A stretch of 64,000 nt of DNA, taken from the NCBI GenBank assembly GCA_964016875.1, contig OZ024735.1, positions 12,439,699 through 12,503,698 on the forward strand, written 5' to 3'. This document shows, piece by piece, positions 21,021-32,093 of this stretch; the stretch's first letter is position 1, and every line of letters begins with the position of its first letter. The position numbers were made by a program, and so were the translations under genes. The DNA is from Fallopia convolvulus. Lineage: Eukaryota; Streptophyta; Magnoliopsida; Caryophyllales; Polygonaceae. Under the pieces are notes generated by a model. That model made no database searches. It was not told the DNA's origin and saw nothing but the letters and a program-made list of their open reading frames with translations.

Positions 21021-22165
21021 TGATGAGGCATTTTCGCAGTCGTTATACTTAATTAAAGAATCTCGACTTAACCAAATTTATTAGAATGGTAAGCAAGGGT
21101 CTATCTCACAGAGACTCGTGTAGATGTGCTATATTTGCGTGCCAAGTAATAATGAAAGCGGGGGGGGGGGGGGGGGGTTAAGAACTAGAATGTAAAATAG
21201 AATTGAAAGTTGATTTATAAATATGTGAAAGAAATATGTTAAACTAGTTAACTTCCATTATGATATTGCTTTGTTGATCATTGATTCTTTTGATTCTCTT
21301 GTCACCTTAACTAATCTATCATGAATTTGTAATCTAAACGTCAGCTTTAATTCATAGTTCGACCGGATCTAAGAACCCTAATCATCAAATAACCTAGGAG
21401 ACCTCATAGATTCTAATTGACAACAACTTTACGATTCAAGTATCAATAGAAACAATTAATCAGAGCAACCAGACATCTAGATAAATTGTGATTGACTTCT
21501 CTTCTTTAACCAATTAGTCTAACCGGTCCTAAATTGATTAAAGTTTTACTCTTGATCAAATTAGTACAAAAACCGATAATTAACAAGATTCAGTTATAAT
21601 TTAACCTAGAAATTCAATTAGGTGATAAATCTAACAAAATCCTAGATTAGACTTATAATTAATTAAGCATAGAGAAATCAAACCAGCCAAGGTTATTGGG
21701 AATCAATCAAACCTCATAACTCATGCAAATCACAACTTCAATCAACTAGTCAAACAAGAGAGATTTAGCAATACATAATCAAATTAAAGCAAACAAAACC
21801 ATATTTAGTCACAACCACATAAACAAAACCACCTAAAGTATAGATCCCGAATGGGTCAAGCTTATATAGGCTAGGAGATATTTTGTGGAGCTATCAAAAT
21901 AGGCTTAAAGCTCAAAAAAAATGGGATGTCAAAACATGGATATTGTAAAGTAGGAAGGGAAATAATAGGCTAAATAAGAAACATGCCTCAATTAATTTAA
22001 TGTCATGCATCTAGTCATGAAAAGCAGTCTTGAAAAAGAGTCATAAGGAAAGTTCTAGAGCTAGTAATTCAAAGTGATGCACTCAAGAATAAAAGAACAA
22101 TTTCAACAATTAAAGGCCAAATAATCTCACAAGGGAATTGTGTTTAAAACTTCAAAATAAATCTT
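21021..22165 (-). mobile_element. Athila-like LTR fragment joined to internal non-coding sequence
   Basis: Starts TGATGAGGCATTTTCGCAGT and follows, with many substitutions, the LTRs at 24113 and 39204 (GAATGGTAAGCAAGGGTC, then ATCATTGATTCT and CAAGTATCAATAGAAACAA). From about 21840 it switches to sequence similar to 26195-26560 (ATGGGTCAAGCTTAT, ATAATAGGCTAAATAA), the non-coding region between 3' LTR and ORF1 in element E2. LTR end, polypurine tract and all coding sequence are deleted. No gene. Confidence 0.65.
21160..21177. repeat. G18 homopolymer
   Basis: Eighteen consecutive G lie in the degraded Athila-like LTR. The related LTRs have only five or six G at this point (GTAGGGGG), so it is an expansion or an assembly artefact. 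Confidence 0.9.
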
Positions 22166-23828
22166 AGAAATGTTATTTCTCTTCTGAGTGCTATGCACTC
22201 ACTTATGATATGGCCATAATCTTCATGGAAATCACATCATTTAGTCATGTCCCTGTTTGGGTGTGGCTTCTCGTTTCTCTTTGGCCACCTCATGGTCCTT
22301 CCTAACTGATGGAGGTTTTTTATGAGTCCTTCTAGGGATATACCCAAATTAAACTCCTCAAACCTAGGTGGTGGTGGCTTGACAAACTTTGGAGAGACAA
22401 CCTTGGTGCACACTAGAGATGTTTACTTTGATAGAGTCTTGGTGAGGACGGGTGTAGGGTTGATTCCAGCGCTCTCATCGATGGTCGACCGTTACATTCT
22501 TTTCCATGTGATCCCATACGCTCATTTGCTTTCTCACTTATTAGTTTTAAGTCTTCATCGAGACAGACTTGGGGTAAAGCCTTAGTCTGGACGTCTTTAA
22601 AAAACACAGAGATGCTTGGTGAGTTCCTTGTATAGGTCTCCCTCTTGGATTATTCCATGGTGAAAGGCTTCGATAGTGGTCGACACGTCACATTGCAGTT
22701 TGGAAACTTTCTCTCAATTGAACCTATCGAGATACTCCCTTGAGGACTCATTTAGTTTTTCCACTATCCGGTACAGATCGCTTGATTGTTTTTCAAATCT
22801 CAGGCCACTAGCAAACTGTATTCGGAAAGAATCCATCAGGTCGACAAAGGACCTTATGTTACCCTTGGGGAGATTCATGGACCACTTAAGGGTGGGTCCC
22901 TTTAGAGCTGTTCCAAACCCTTTGCACATCAACACCTCCGGGGAGTGGTAAGGGACCACGCTCGTCATCATCTTCTGCTTGAAGATGGCGATGTGTTCGT
23001 CGGGGTCACTCGTGTCATCGTAGGCGGTCATTGACAGAACTGAGAAATTTTTGGGTATCTCTACCCTTGTGATGGAAAGGAAGAAAGGAGATTCATCATA
23101 CCCATCCATGGCTTCCCTCTCAATGGGTTAAGGGACTCCTAGGATTCTATCCATCTGCTTTGTGAACACTTTGAGGTGGTCACGAACATTTTTTCGGACG
23201 ATTTCTTCAAGATCGTTGGGACGTCAACTATCTTGATCATCCTCATTGTCCATCAAGATATCGTCAAGATAGAGTGGAGGCACGTCACCTGTTGACTAGA
23301 GGGCAATGGAAGGCGCCATGTTTCCCCCGGTGCTCCACGCTTGTGAAGGTAGGCTCTATGGGGCCCTAGGAACGGTGGCGAAAGGTGTTGCGAACTTGGT
23401 GGTTGTTGCACCGGTGTCATGGCCTGACTTGTTCCTCAATGTTCCCTCGCCCCCATCAAGGTGGAGCCTGGTGACCAAGCCTCCATTGTCCATCGTCGTT
23501 TTGGCGCGGTTGCTGCACCGGTGTCATGGACTAACTCGTTAATGTGTTTGCAAGCCGTCATTCTCGGTAGTGAGACTTTTGATACTATCCTGGTATGTTT
23601 CGTACTAATGTGTTAGCTAGACAACTCCCTCTCCAAGTAACGGAGCCTTTGGGCGAAGTCTAACAATTCCGTTTGGTGGTTAGTTGCTATCGGATCCTCG
23701 TGACGACCAGGGTCTCTAAGACCGTCGTGGCCAAGATCACTCTCTTCATGGTCGTAGATGGAAGCGGTTGTTGGAACATGGTTGCTTTGTGATTTTTTCC
23801 AACTATGGCCCCACGGTGGGTGCCAAAT
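22166..23828 (-). pseudogene. Tat-type Ty3/gypsy gag (relic)
   Basis: The minus strand from 23109 to 22714 reads SPFFLSITRVEIPKNFSVLS, YDDTSDPDEHIAIFKQKM, LKWSMNLPKGNIRSFVDL and SSREYLDRFN. This is the gag core shared by Tat/Ogre/Retand elements, whose product assembles the cytoplasmic particle. The N-terminal part lies in 23840-23613 and a C-terminal piece in 22607-22413, with frame breaks between. The primer site lies immediately upstream at 23810-23828. Nothing of protease or pol remains; the relic ends against the Athila-like fragment. Confidence 0.75.
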
Positions 23829-24112
23829 TGTTTTGGACAAAAAATACCTTAGTATTCAAACGTTCAAGGTAGGGTCAGAATCGAATATGCAATCGAGTTT
23901 GAATACTTTTGAGATCGGAGAAGATAGAAAAAAGGAAAACAATGGCGAACTCATCGTATCAAGGTTCAATCCATAAAGATAAATTTATTTCTTGTGATTC
24001 GGTTACACTTGAATATCTTGTAAAAGATAAGATCCCCCTATTCTACAAATCTTTCTCCTTATATCTTTTCAGCTAAGGCGACTCTAGGAAACCGTTTCTT
24101 GAACCTCCTATG
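23829..24112 (-). mobile_element. Tat-type gypsy 5' LTR part, with primer site to its left
   Basis: The minus strand reads from the LTR end ...TTTTTTGTCCAAAACA directly into TTTGGCACCCACCGTGGGGC (23808-23828), a common Tat-type primer-binding stretch. Only about 284 bp of LTR remain before element E2 starts at 24113. Its other half may continue at 40569, where an LTR-like minus-strand TATA (CTATATAAAAG near 40660) is seen, but I could not confirm that. Confidence 0.6.
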
Positions 24113-25610
24113 TGATGAGATATTTTTCAGTCGTTTTACCTATCAAAGAATCCTAACTTAACCAATCTGAGTAGAATGGTAAGTAAGGGTCGGTCGGGTA
24201 AGCGTGTTTTAATTAAATGCCAAGTAACCAAAGTAGGGGGTTTGTTGAATGATTTTCTAATCGGTATTTTTATCTGGTAACCCTAAGGTATTGTCTAATT
24301 CATGAAGTGTACTAAACTCTTACATATTTCGTATGGTAACCCTTAGGTTTGTACATAATTCGTCTCATACCCAATCTGTCAAGTATATTGGGAAATACGT
24401 TAGTTTGGGGACATTTAGAGAAAGAAAAACAAAAGCAAAATTTGGGGATTGTGTTTTGGTGAAACAAAGTCACGAAGATGGGTACGAGACTGTGCGGATG
24501 GTTTCTCTCCTACAATATACCAAGGTGAGCCTCAAATGTGCATCACAACAAGTTGCAAGCAATTCAAACTTGCCAATCTTCTTATTATATTGTTTCTAGT
24601 AATTGATTTCAATCAAGCAAATTCAACTAACGAAGGGATAAGAAATTAAATTGTGATGGTTTACAATTTACACCAAATTTAGACCAAATTTAGAATTTTC
24701 AAGATACAAGCAAATCATGTAATTCAAAGCTATTGTAAAAGAAGGGATAAGAATCTGTATAAACTTACTAATCAACTTTCCTAGTCCTTGATTCATTCAA
24801 CCATAATCCTAGATTTTGAAGAAACCCTAAATTTCAAAATACCTAAATCTAAAGCCTCTTTTCTAACCATATTTGCATTAGAGTCCTCTCTAGCTACATC
24901 GAATTTCCGATTCCAACGAACGTTATCTCCCTTTTGGACGGAGTATTTTTCTGGCGTCTTCACACACCATAATTCTTCTTCTATCTCACGCTATGAATTC
25001 TTCAAGCATCTTTTGTTTTTTTTGTTTTTTTTTCCTCTAAAAAAATCAGAAGTTGACAGATTATTTATCAGAGTTGGGCATGGGGCAAAAATTATACAAA
25101 TCCTAGGGTTACCACGTAAAATATGTCAAAGTTTGGCACACCTCACAAATTGTGCAAGACTTCAGGGTTACCGTGTAAAATTCTGTTTTCTAATCTAAGA
25201 TGCAAATTAAAACTACTATGAATGCAAGGATGATTGTAAATATATGAGAGAAATATGTTCAACTAGTTAAATCCATCATAGATATACTTATTGATCACTG
25301 ATTCTCACTTCACTTGAATAAAATCTATCATTGATTATGATCCAAACTTCAGATTTAGTTGAAAGAACTAACAGACTAAACAACCCTATCGTTTAACAAC
25401 CTAGAAGAACTTCTAGATTCAATTAAACAATAGCTTTACGAGTCAAGTATCGATAGAAACAAATACTTAGAGCAAACATACATCTAAGTTATTTGTGAAT
25501 TTATTCCTTTCTACAACTGAATCCATATCATAATCAATCGAGAAATTTAACATATAATCAAAACCTGACCAAGATATCATAGCATGCATTATATCAAGCA
25601 TAGAGCAAAG
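24113..25610 (-). repeat. E2 left (3') LTR, truncated and interrupted
   Basis: Positions 24113-24262 and 25186 to about 25610 together match 39204 to about 39700 of the right LTR (shared GAATGGTAAGTAAGGGTCGG, GATGCAAATTAAAACTA, TTTACGAGTCAAGTATCGAT). After about 25610 the similarity stops, so the rest of the LTR and the polypurine tract are deleted. Confidence 0.75.
24263..25185. mobile_element. MULE-type MITE with long terminal inverted repeats
   Basis: A 923-bp insert is flanked by TTTTCTAATC at 24253-24262 and 25186-25195, a perfect 10-bp duplication of the Mutator-like size class. Its ends are inverted repeats of about 110 bp: left GGTAACCCTAAGGTATTG..., right end as reverse complement GGTAACCCTGAAGTCTTG.... 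The intact LTR copy at 39370 lacks the insert, confirming its limits. A 136-codon ORF at 24788-25198 overlaps the terminal repeat and has no transposase motif, so the element is non-autonomous. Confidence 0.8.
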
Positions 25611-26880
25611 ATTATTCATTCATTCTAGACCTCACCATGACAATGTGTTTGCTCTCACTCTCAAGTGTTTAAAGGACGTGTTTCACTTTAAAATCAACAT
25701 GGACTAGACTACCATATGCTTGTATCAGCGTCCTAATTCTCCACCGTTATGGACCAAATACAAAACAAAAATCACAAGGACTTGTAAGGGATGTAATGGG
25801 GCCAAGGTAAAGAGAAATTTGGAAGGAATCATATTTAGTCATGTGGTGCTAAATCTGGGATAAAGAACTAATCCTAAACCAAACATTACATTTTTCCTCT
25901 TAATACTCCCAAACTTTCTTCACCAACTCCTTACATTCTCATTTAAGCTCTTTGTTTCTTCTTTCTTTTTCCATATTTTGCCTCTTTTTCAACTCTTTTT
26001 CTTTTTCACTTATGAAGACTACTATTCTTTTAAGTTCACTCTTGCTTTGCTTTCAACATTTTTTTTTCTTAATTTATTCTTCATCTTCATTTTTTCAAAT
26101 TTCACACTAAATTTTTCTTTCCTCTTTTCCACCTCTCTTTTCCACCTCCTCCATACTTATACAAAACTCACACAAAACAAAACACAACCTAATGTCCTAA
26201 ATCCCGGATGGGTCAAGCTTATTAGGCTAGGGATTATTTTATGGAGCTCATAAAAATAGGCTTAAGGCTCAAAGAAATGAGGTGTCAAAACATGGATCTT
26301 GTAAGGTAGGAAGGGAAATAATAGGCTAAATAATAAACATGTCTCAATCATTTTAATGTCATGCATCAAGTCATATAACGCAATCTTGAAAAGCAATCAT
26401 AATGCAAGTTCTAGAGCTATACAATCAAGGTGATACACTCAAGAAATAGAGAACAATTCATCAATTAAAGGCCAAATAATCTCACAAGGTATATTGTGTC
26501 TAGAACTTCAAAATAAATCTAAAATTCTTGATAATATGCATGCTCAATCCTATAGTCAAAGTAAGTAATCAAAGATCATGCTTATATCAAAGAAACTACA
26601 GCATATCATGCAAATCATGGGTTAGAATTTCATCAAAGCATAGAAAAACAAGATGTATCAAACAATGGGGAAATAAGAACCTAAATGCAATATTTTTTGT
26701 CATTTTTTTGAATTTTCTGATTTTTTTTTTCCATTTTTCAATATTCTAATCAATGCATGCAAAAATTAAATTTGCCTAATCTAATGCAACTACATGCAAT
26801 GCAAATAAGTAATTCCATTTCCGCATGCTTAAAACATATTTTGTCCCCAAAGTAAAATAAAAAGAAAGGGAAAGAGAAAA
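25611..26880 (-). other. E2 non-coding region between 3' LTR and ORF1
   Basis: No coding sequence. It shares words with E4 (50510-50640) and with the fragment at 21841-22165 (ATGGGTCAAGC, GGCTAGG). Near its right end, 26821-26853, is a decayed copy of the hairpin plus purine tract seen after ORF1 in E3 and E4. Confidence 0.6.
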
Positions 26881-28506
26881 ACTCAAAAAGATCTGACTAT
26901 CCGGGTAGTGTTGGTAATCCGACAGTGGTGGTGGTGGTGGATACTCTGTAGGCAGTGGTGGATAAGCAGGAAATTGAGGATAAGTTGGAGGAGGAAAGTT
27001 GTACTGAGGGTTGTACTGATGAGGTGGGTAGTCTGTGGAGCTCCAATCATCCAATCTAGCATTGAGCATCCTAAACTACTCATCATGGCGTGCTTAAAAT
27101 GCCTCCTACTATGCCTGAAAGGCAGAGAGCCGCTGATCCTAATGTGTCTGGAATGCAGAAAAATGCTCATCCACATAATCATGTATCCCTTTGAACCCTT
27201 GAGTGGTGTCCAAGTGCATTTGCTGCATCAAATCCAAACAACTGATCAAATTGGGATGAAGAATAGTCCATACCCTGATGAACTGCGCCAGCCTCAACAA
27301 TCGGCTGGTCTTCCTCACTGTCATCTTCATCATCATCCTCATCAACCTCCATCTCAAAATCTTCATCATCTACTTCATCATCATCCTCTTCTACCACCTC
27401 ATGCTATGGATAGTAAGTTGGCTCTCTAGGTTGTCTAACCCCTGTATCCTGGCCTCTGACCTGATGCACAACCAAATCACTATCTAAGATAGGGATCATC
27501 CAAGTTTTATAATGTTGCCTCCCAATAGAAATCTTACTCCTCCTCTCATTAGGCAGCTTCATGACTCGACCTGAATCTCCTTACACCCAATAATATGTCC
27601 CCCTATCTTGGTAGCACACATTCATTCTATGGAACATCTTGAAACTCATGGGTAAATGCTCCATGTCAGACTAAAACCCCTTCAGGTCAATGCCATAATG
27701 GTGGGCAAACCGAATCACAATACCGCCAATAGCAATAGAGGTACCTCTAACTCGGCCCACTTGGTACAACTGGGTCATCATCAAACCTGCTAGGTTGACA
27801 TCCTCTTGTTGCAAACATGCACATATAAGAAACAAGTCTTTCCTTGGACAATTGTTCTCACCATCTCCTCTTCCACTAATGGTGTGAGCAATGAATCTCT
27901 AGAGGATACGAATAACGAGATTGGAGATGAAGGATGATTTTGCCCTTGAAGGCTTGTAGACAAGCTTCCTTGTAATCCTGGACCAAAAGTCCACAGTCAA
28001 CCAAGAGGCTTGGCTCTCACAACGGGTCACTTCTTTGTCATCGACCCTAGGAAAGCCAAACATAACATTAATATCATTCAAAGCCATCCTTGTTTGCATT
28101 CCTCCCAACTAAAATCTACATAGCCCTGCTTCAACTCCTTATCCCTCAGTAATATCACACTTCAGAGTGCTCAGAAACTCCAAAGTGAGGCCTTTGTAAG
28201 TAGCTTCTCTCAAATTAATGAACTCCCAAAATCCCAAGGCTTGAGCAACCTTGGTCAATTCTCCCTGCAACCCTAAATCTTCCATGAATTTCCAGTCAAT
28301 GTAGTGGGTGGGCTTTCATGTCCTTTTCATAAGACTTTGGAGCCTAGACTGGCTCCAATCCTGAGTCAAATTGAACCCATACTGCTCTGGGGTTGCCTCT
28401 CCCACAATTAGTAGTGGTAAAAGCACCTCTGGAGCTCATCCCCTAAAAGTAGAAGGACGATTTGCTCGTGAACTAGTAGTACCCCGTGCTCTAGAAGTGG
28501 TAGCAG
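26881..28506 (-). pseudogene. E2 ORF1 (Athila ORF-1-like), main part, decayed
   Basis: Continuing from the start codon at 35881 (MGPKRASQGASTSHVGAS) across the E3 insertion, the minus strand reads ATTSRARGTTSSRANRPST, then THYIDWKFMEDLGL, LEFLSTLKCDI, MALNDINVMFGFP and GGIVIRFAHHYGIDLKGF. These blocks line up with LDWEAVRKMDM, MATFECTYD, LRDLATYFGFP and GGMIARLAMRLGVDLDKY in the intact ORF1 of E4. An acidic stretch (DDDEVDDEDFEMEVDEDDDE) and a Pro/Tyr-rich C terminus follow. Five or more stops are present. ORF1 of Athila elements has no proven function. Confidence 0.7.
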
Positions 28507-29659
28507 TGATTTCGTCATGCAAATCACGGCTATGCAAAATCGTCCTAACAAACCTAAGGACTGTAGTCTTAGGGAAGTAAGGGTCGAATCCGCATGGAGG
28601 TTGGTTTATCTTTTTATGTAAATTTTATGTCAATTAAAGTAAAAGGGGGTTTTATGAATTAAACTACTATCTAGCATGCAAAAACTAATAAAGCAATTAA
28701 AGTTGGAGTTATTATCAAATTAGGGAAAACACTTAGCCAAACAGAGATCCGCATTCGTATGACAAGTTAATCATAAATTCACTCAATATCGCATGCATAT
28801 GGAATTCCAATTCCTTTTCAAAGATAATTGATAGCACAACCAGATACTATCAATCCTAACTAATTGAATAATCCTGAAACTATCAAGATTCAATTCAAAA
28901 GCAGTATTAAGAATAGGAATATAATCATGATACAATTCTAGCATAAAACAACCAACTTTTATACTAGAATGCAATTTAACTCCCTTCTGCAATAGACTAG
29001 CACAACCAGATACTAGTACAATGCAGTTTGCTACTATGAAATAGAGAAACTCAACCAATAATTTCTCTAGATCTAGCAATTTAGATTCAATAACAACAAC
29101 CCTAGAAATTATTGAAATCAATCACATAAACAATTCAATCAAGAGAGTAAAATAATTCCATGCAATAGATAAAGAGTAGAAATCTCACAACTGAAAGTCA
29201 AACGAAGGCTTCAAACTGTCTGACTAAGCAAAAGGGATTAGTTCTCCATGAAAAACTAAAAACTCAAAAAGTCTGAAAGAGAAAATATTATAATAGATAG
29301 AATGATTGATGAGAGGTGCAACTCTTATAACCCTAATATATAAACTAGGTCTAAAAAGTCTATCCAAAAATACATAAAAACGGAATAAAGTTGACATAGA
29401 GAGCCAATCACAACATGACACGTGGCGCGTAAGAATCTCGCTGACCGTCAGAGGCAGCTGGCGCCGCCTAATCGGTGGCGGTCGCCGCCAGCACCAGAAT
29501 GCCGATCTTCACTTGTTCTTCAATCCAGCTCTAAAACTCCAATAATATGCATATTTGGGTCTTCCTTTTCCTAGCTGAAAATAGTCTTTAAAGCACCTAA
29601 AACCACCACAAATATATGCTAAAACTCCTCCTAAATACACAACATAATTGTGTATATCA
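28507..29659 (-). repeat. E3 left (3') LTR
   Basis: Matches 34675-35827 over its full length. It contains the palindrome GGCGGTCGCCGCC at 29477-29489 inside a GC-rich island (29425-29505) within otherwise AT-rich sequence. Confidence 0.9.
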
Positions 29660-29697
29660 AACCCCCCCACACTTGAATCTCACTCGTCCCTGAGTGA
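29660..29697 (-). promoter_or_regulatory. E3 polypurine tract and hairpin next to the 3' LTR
   Basis: The minus strand reads hairpin TCACTC-AGGGAC-GAGTGA (29680-29697), then CAAGTGTGGGGGGGTTT directly before the LTR. The tract is the plus-strand primer site. Confidence 0.8.
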
Positions 29698-30464
29698 CTC
29701 AGAATACTATCACTCATAAAAACTATAATCCCCGGATCATCAAAATGCAAGGAAGCTTATAAAGAGGAATAAAATCATTCTCATGCAAGCACAACACCCA
29801 ACCTAAACAATAATATATAGCAAATAAGCTCTAACTACCTACCCTACTCAACATCAACATAAAAGAGCAAATCATCATCAACATCAAGCCAACATCATGC
29901 ACAACTCAAACCATCAAACAACCCCCAATATCCAACAAAACATCAATCATCACACCACCAAAAACTAACCACTAACAAGTCTATCAAAAATATCAACAAA
30001 GAGAGTGAAAGTCTCCATAAATCTACACCTTATACCTCCAAATGAAAACCTACCCAAAACACTCTTATACTCCACTTCTTATGTCTCCTGCGCCGGTAAA
30101 AGATAGTCCTAAAACACTATTTTTTTTCACTCATTTTGCTTAGGCACCTTTTCAGGTTTTCACCTAACACTCTCTTTTCATTTTTCAAGTATGGACTCAC
30201 CAACTCACACCACTGAGAATCTATTTTTACCAAGGCCTATTGCATGCCAGATTACCTGCTTATTACCTAGACCGCCCTTTCGGGTTTTCAGTCTATCCCA
30301 GGATTTAATTTTCCTTTTTTCAATTTTTATGGCTCTTTTTTTAATCATTTTTTAGCATATCAATAGAAATACAATTCCAACTCCCCCAAACTTAGAACAC
30401 ACATTGTCCTCAATGTAGTAAAGACAAAATAAAATAAAGGGGAAGTAGAGAATAATACCACTAC
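29698..30464 (-). other. E3 non-coding region with internal hairpin-tract module
   Basis: No coding sequence. At 30382-30416 the minus strand carries hairpin ACATTG-AGGA-CAATGT followed by TAAGTTTGGGGGAG, a second copy of the 3' tract module just after the end of ORF1. Confidence 0.7.
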
Positions 30465-31472
30465 TGATCAGAAGGGATACTGTGGGTAGTCAGGATATGA
30501 GGGGTATGCGAGCCACATGCCCTGAAAAAACTGAGCATGCTGCTGAAAGTAGCTAGTCTGCTGCTGAAAGAACTGAGACTGATCCTGGTGGAACTCGTGG
30601 ATCCGGTTTATAGAAGTAGACAAAGCAGACTGCTGAGTGAACATCTACTCCTAACGGACTGAAAGCCTGCTCATCTGGCGCATCATATCATCCTGCCAGC
30701 TCAAACCAGTGTCCTCTCCTGTTGAAGTACTAGGAAAATCCAAACCAAGGTCATCCTCATGCATCACTGTGTCTCCCTAGGGAACAGTCTCTGTAACAGG
30801 CTCTGAAGTAGAGGATGGGGCAGCCTGTGGAGTAGAAGAAGAAGAGCCAGGAGCTCTAACAAGAACTGACAGCCATCTGAGATCAAATTGATGATACTCA
30901 GGTCCACATGGTAACCTAGCAATGGGCATACGAATCTTATAAGCACCCAGAGGATCAAACATATAATCAATATGAGCCCCAACCTCAGTGATCACTCCAG
31001 CGTTCTTCAAAAACTTCTTATCATAAGTGTATCGAGCATAAAGTCGCTCAGCTGGTGGAGGAAAAGGGATGTCCAGTGACTCAGCAATAAGAGAAACCAT
31101 ACCGCCAATAGCAATCTTGCCCTTCTTGTCACTCCTACACTTCTTACAGCTAGCTAAAAACAAAGCCTTCCAATCTTTCACCAAAGTACACTGCGGTGTC
31201 AAACTCCAAACCGCCTCCAAATCAGGATGATTGATCTTGTTTGGTTCAGAATGACCAAACCAAGCCATCCTAAGCACTTTGTGAGCTAACCGAAGAGAAG
31301 GATGTGACCACTTATAATTTTTCTCCCCCGCCTTAGAATCAAATGGGGAAGATCCAGTGGAATGATCCCAAAAAGTAAATTGAGCACTCACAGCAGACCA
31401 ATCAGCAAATGCAGAAGGCTGCTTGGTAATACCAAATGCCTCATCCAGATCATCATAGCTCATAACATGCAT
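30465..31472 (-). pseudogene. E3 ORF1 (Athila ORF-1-like), partial
   Basis: An open minus frame of 231 codons (31472-30777) starts inside the domain (YDDLDEAFGITKQPSAFADW) and includes KIAIGGMVSLIAESLDIPFP, equivalent to the GGMIARLAMRLGVDLDKY block of E4 ORF1. The tail continues in broken frame to about 30470 with SQFFQQQTSYFQQHAQFF and YPSYPDYPQYPF, a Gln- and Tyr/Pro-rich C terminus like that of E2 and E4. The first 150 or so residues are lost or unreadable (31473-31560). Role in the element is unknown. Confidence 0.65.
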
Positions 31473-31767
31473 CGAACCACCTAACTGAAAAGTGATCCTA
31501 GCTGTATCACGATCATCCTCAAGAGTAATAATAAACTCTCTAGTGAAATTTTTTTAAAAAAATAAAAAGAGAAAAGGGGGCTTACCGTACGGCAGGGGCG
31601 GCGGTCTCCGCTGGCCACTTCGTAGCCAAGCTACTTGATTAATTAATGGCGGGTGCTGCGGGCACTCTTTTTTGCTCTCCTTCAGGTTAGTTCAACCAAA
31701 AACAAAGGGAAAAACGAAAACAAAAACAACTAAACTAGAAAACAAGAAAAACAAGAAAGTACCTAGG

Positions 31768-31813
31768 CCGGGTTGCCTCCCGACAAGCGCCTTATTTAAT
31801 GTTGTGGCTCGAC
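31768..31813 (-). promoter_or_regulatory. E3 copy of the conserved block before ORF1
   Basis: The minus strand carries AAATAAGGCGCTTGTCGGGA followed by GGCAACCCGG, the counterpart of 54386-54430 in E4 and 36695-36740 in E2. It lies between protease and ORF1. Confidence 0.6.
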
Positions 31814-32093
31814 GTAATGCTAGCTCAATTCAACAATTGATCCGGATCAGGGAACGGTGGTGGGTGCTGCCCCAACTCATATCGAACATCAGCTTCCAAC
31901 AGATGGTGTTTGTCTTGATGCATTCTAAGCAATGTCTCCTTACTTCTAGGGGGACCATAGTTGGAGCGATCTGGAGGTTTCTTCAGCTTAACTACTTGTG
32001 CCTGCACAACATGGGGCAAAAACTCCTTGCTAGACAAGTTTAATGGTAAAGGGACTTGTCCCAATGGCTCAGGTGGGAGCTTGTAGCAAGTAT

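Noticed and set aside
21160..21177. G18 run as a quadruplex regulatory element
   Set aside because: It lies in a dead LTR fragment where relatives have only a short G-run. Expansion or assembly error is the simpler reading.
24788..25198. 136-codon ORF as a gene
   Set aside because: It overlaps the terminal inverted repeat of the MULE-type MITE, has low-complexity Phe-rich sequence and no transposase motif.
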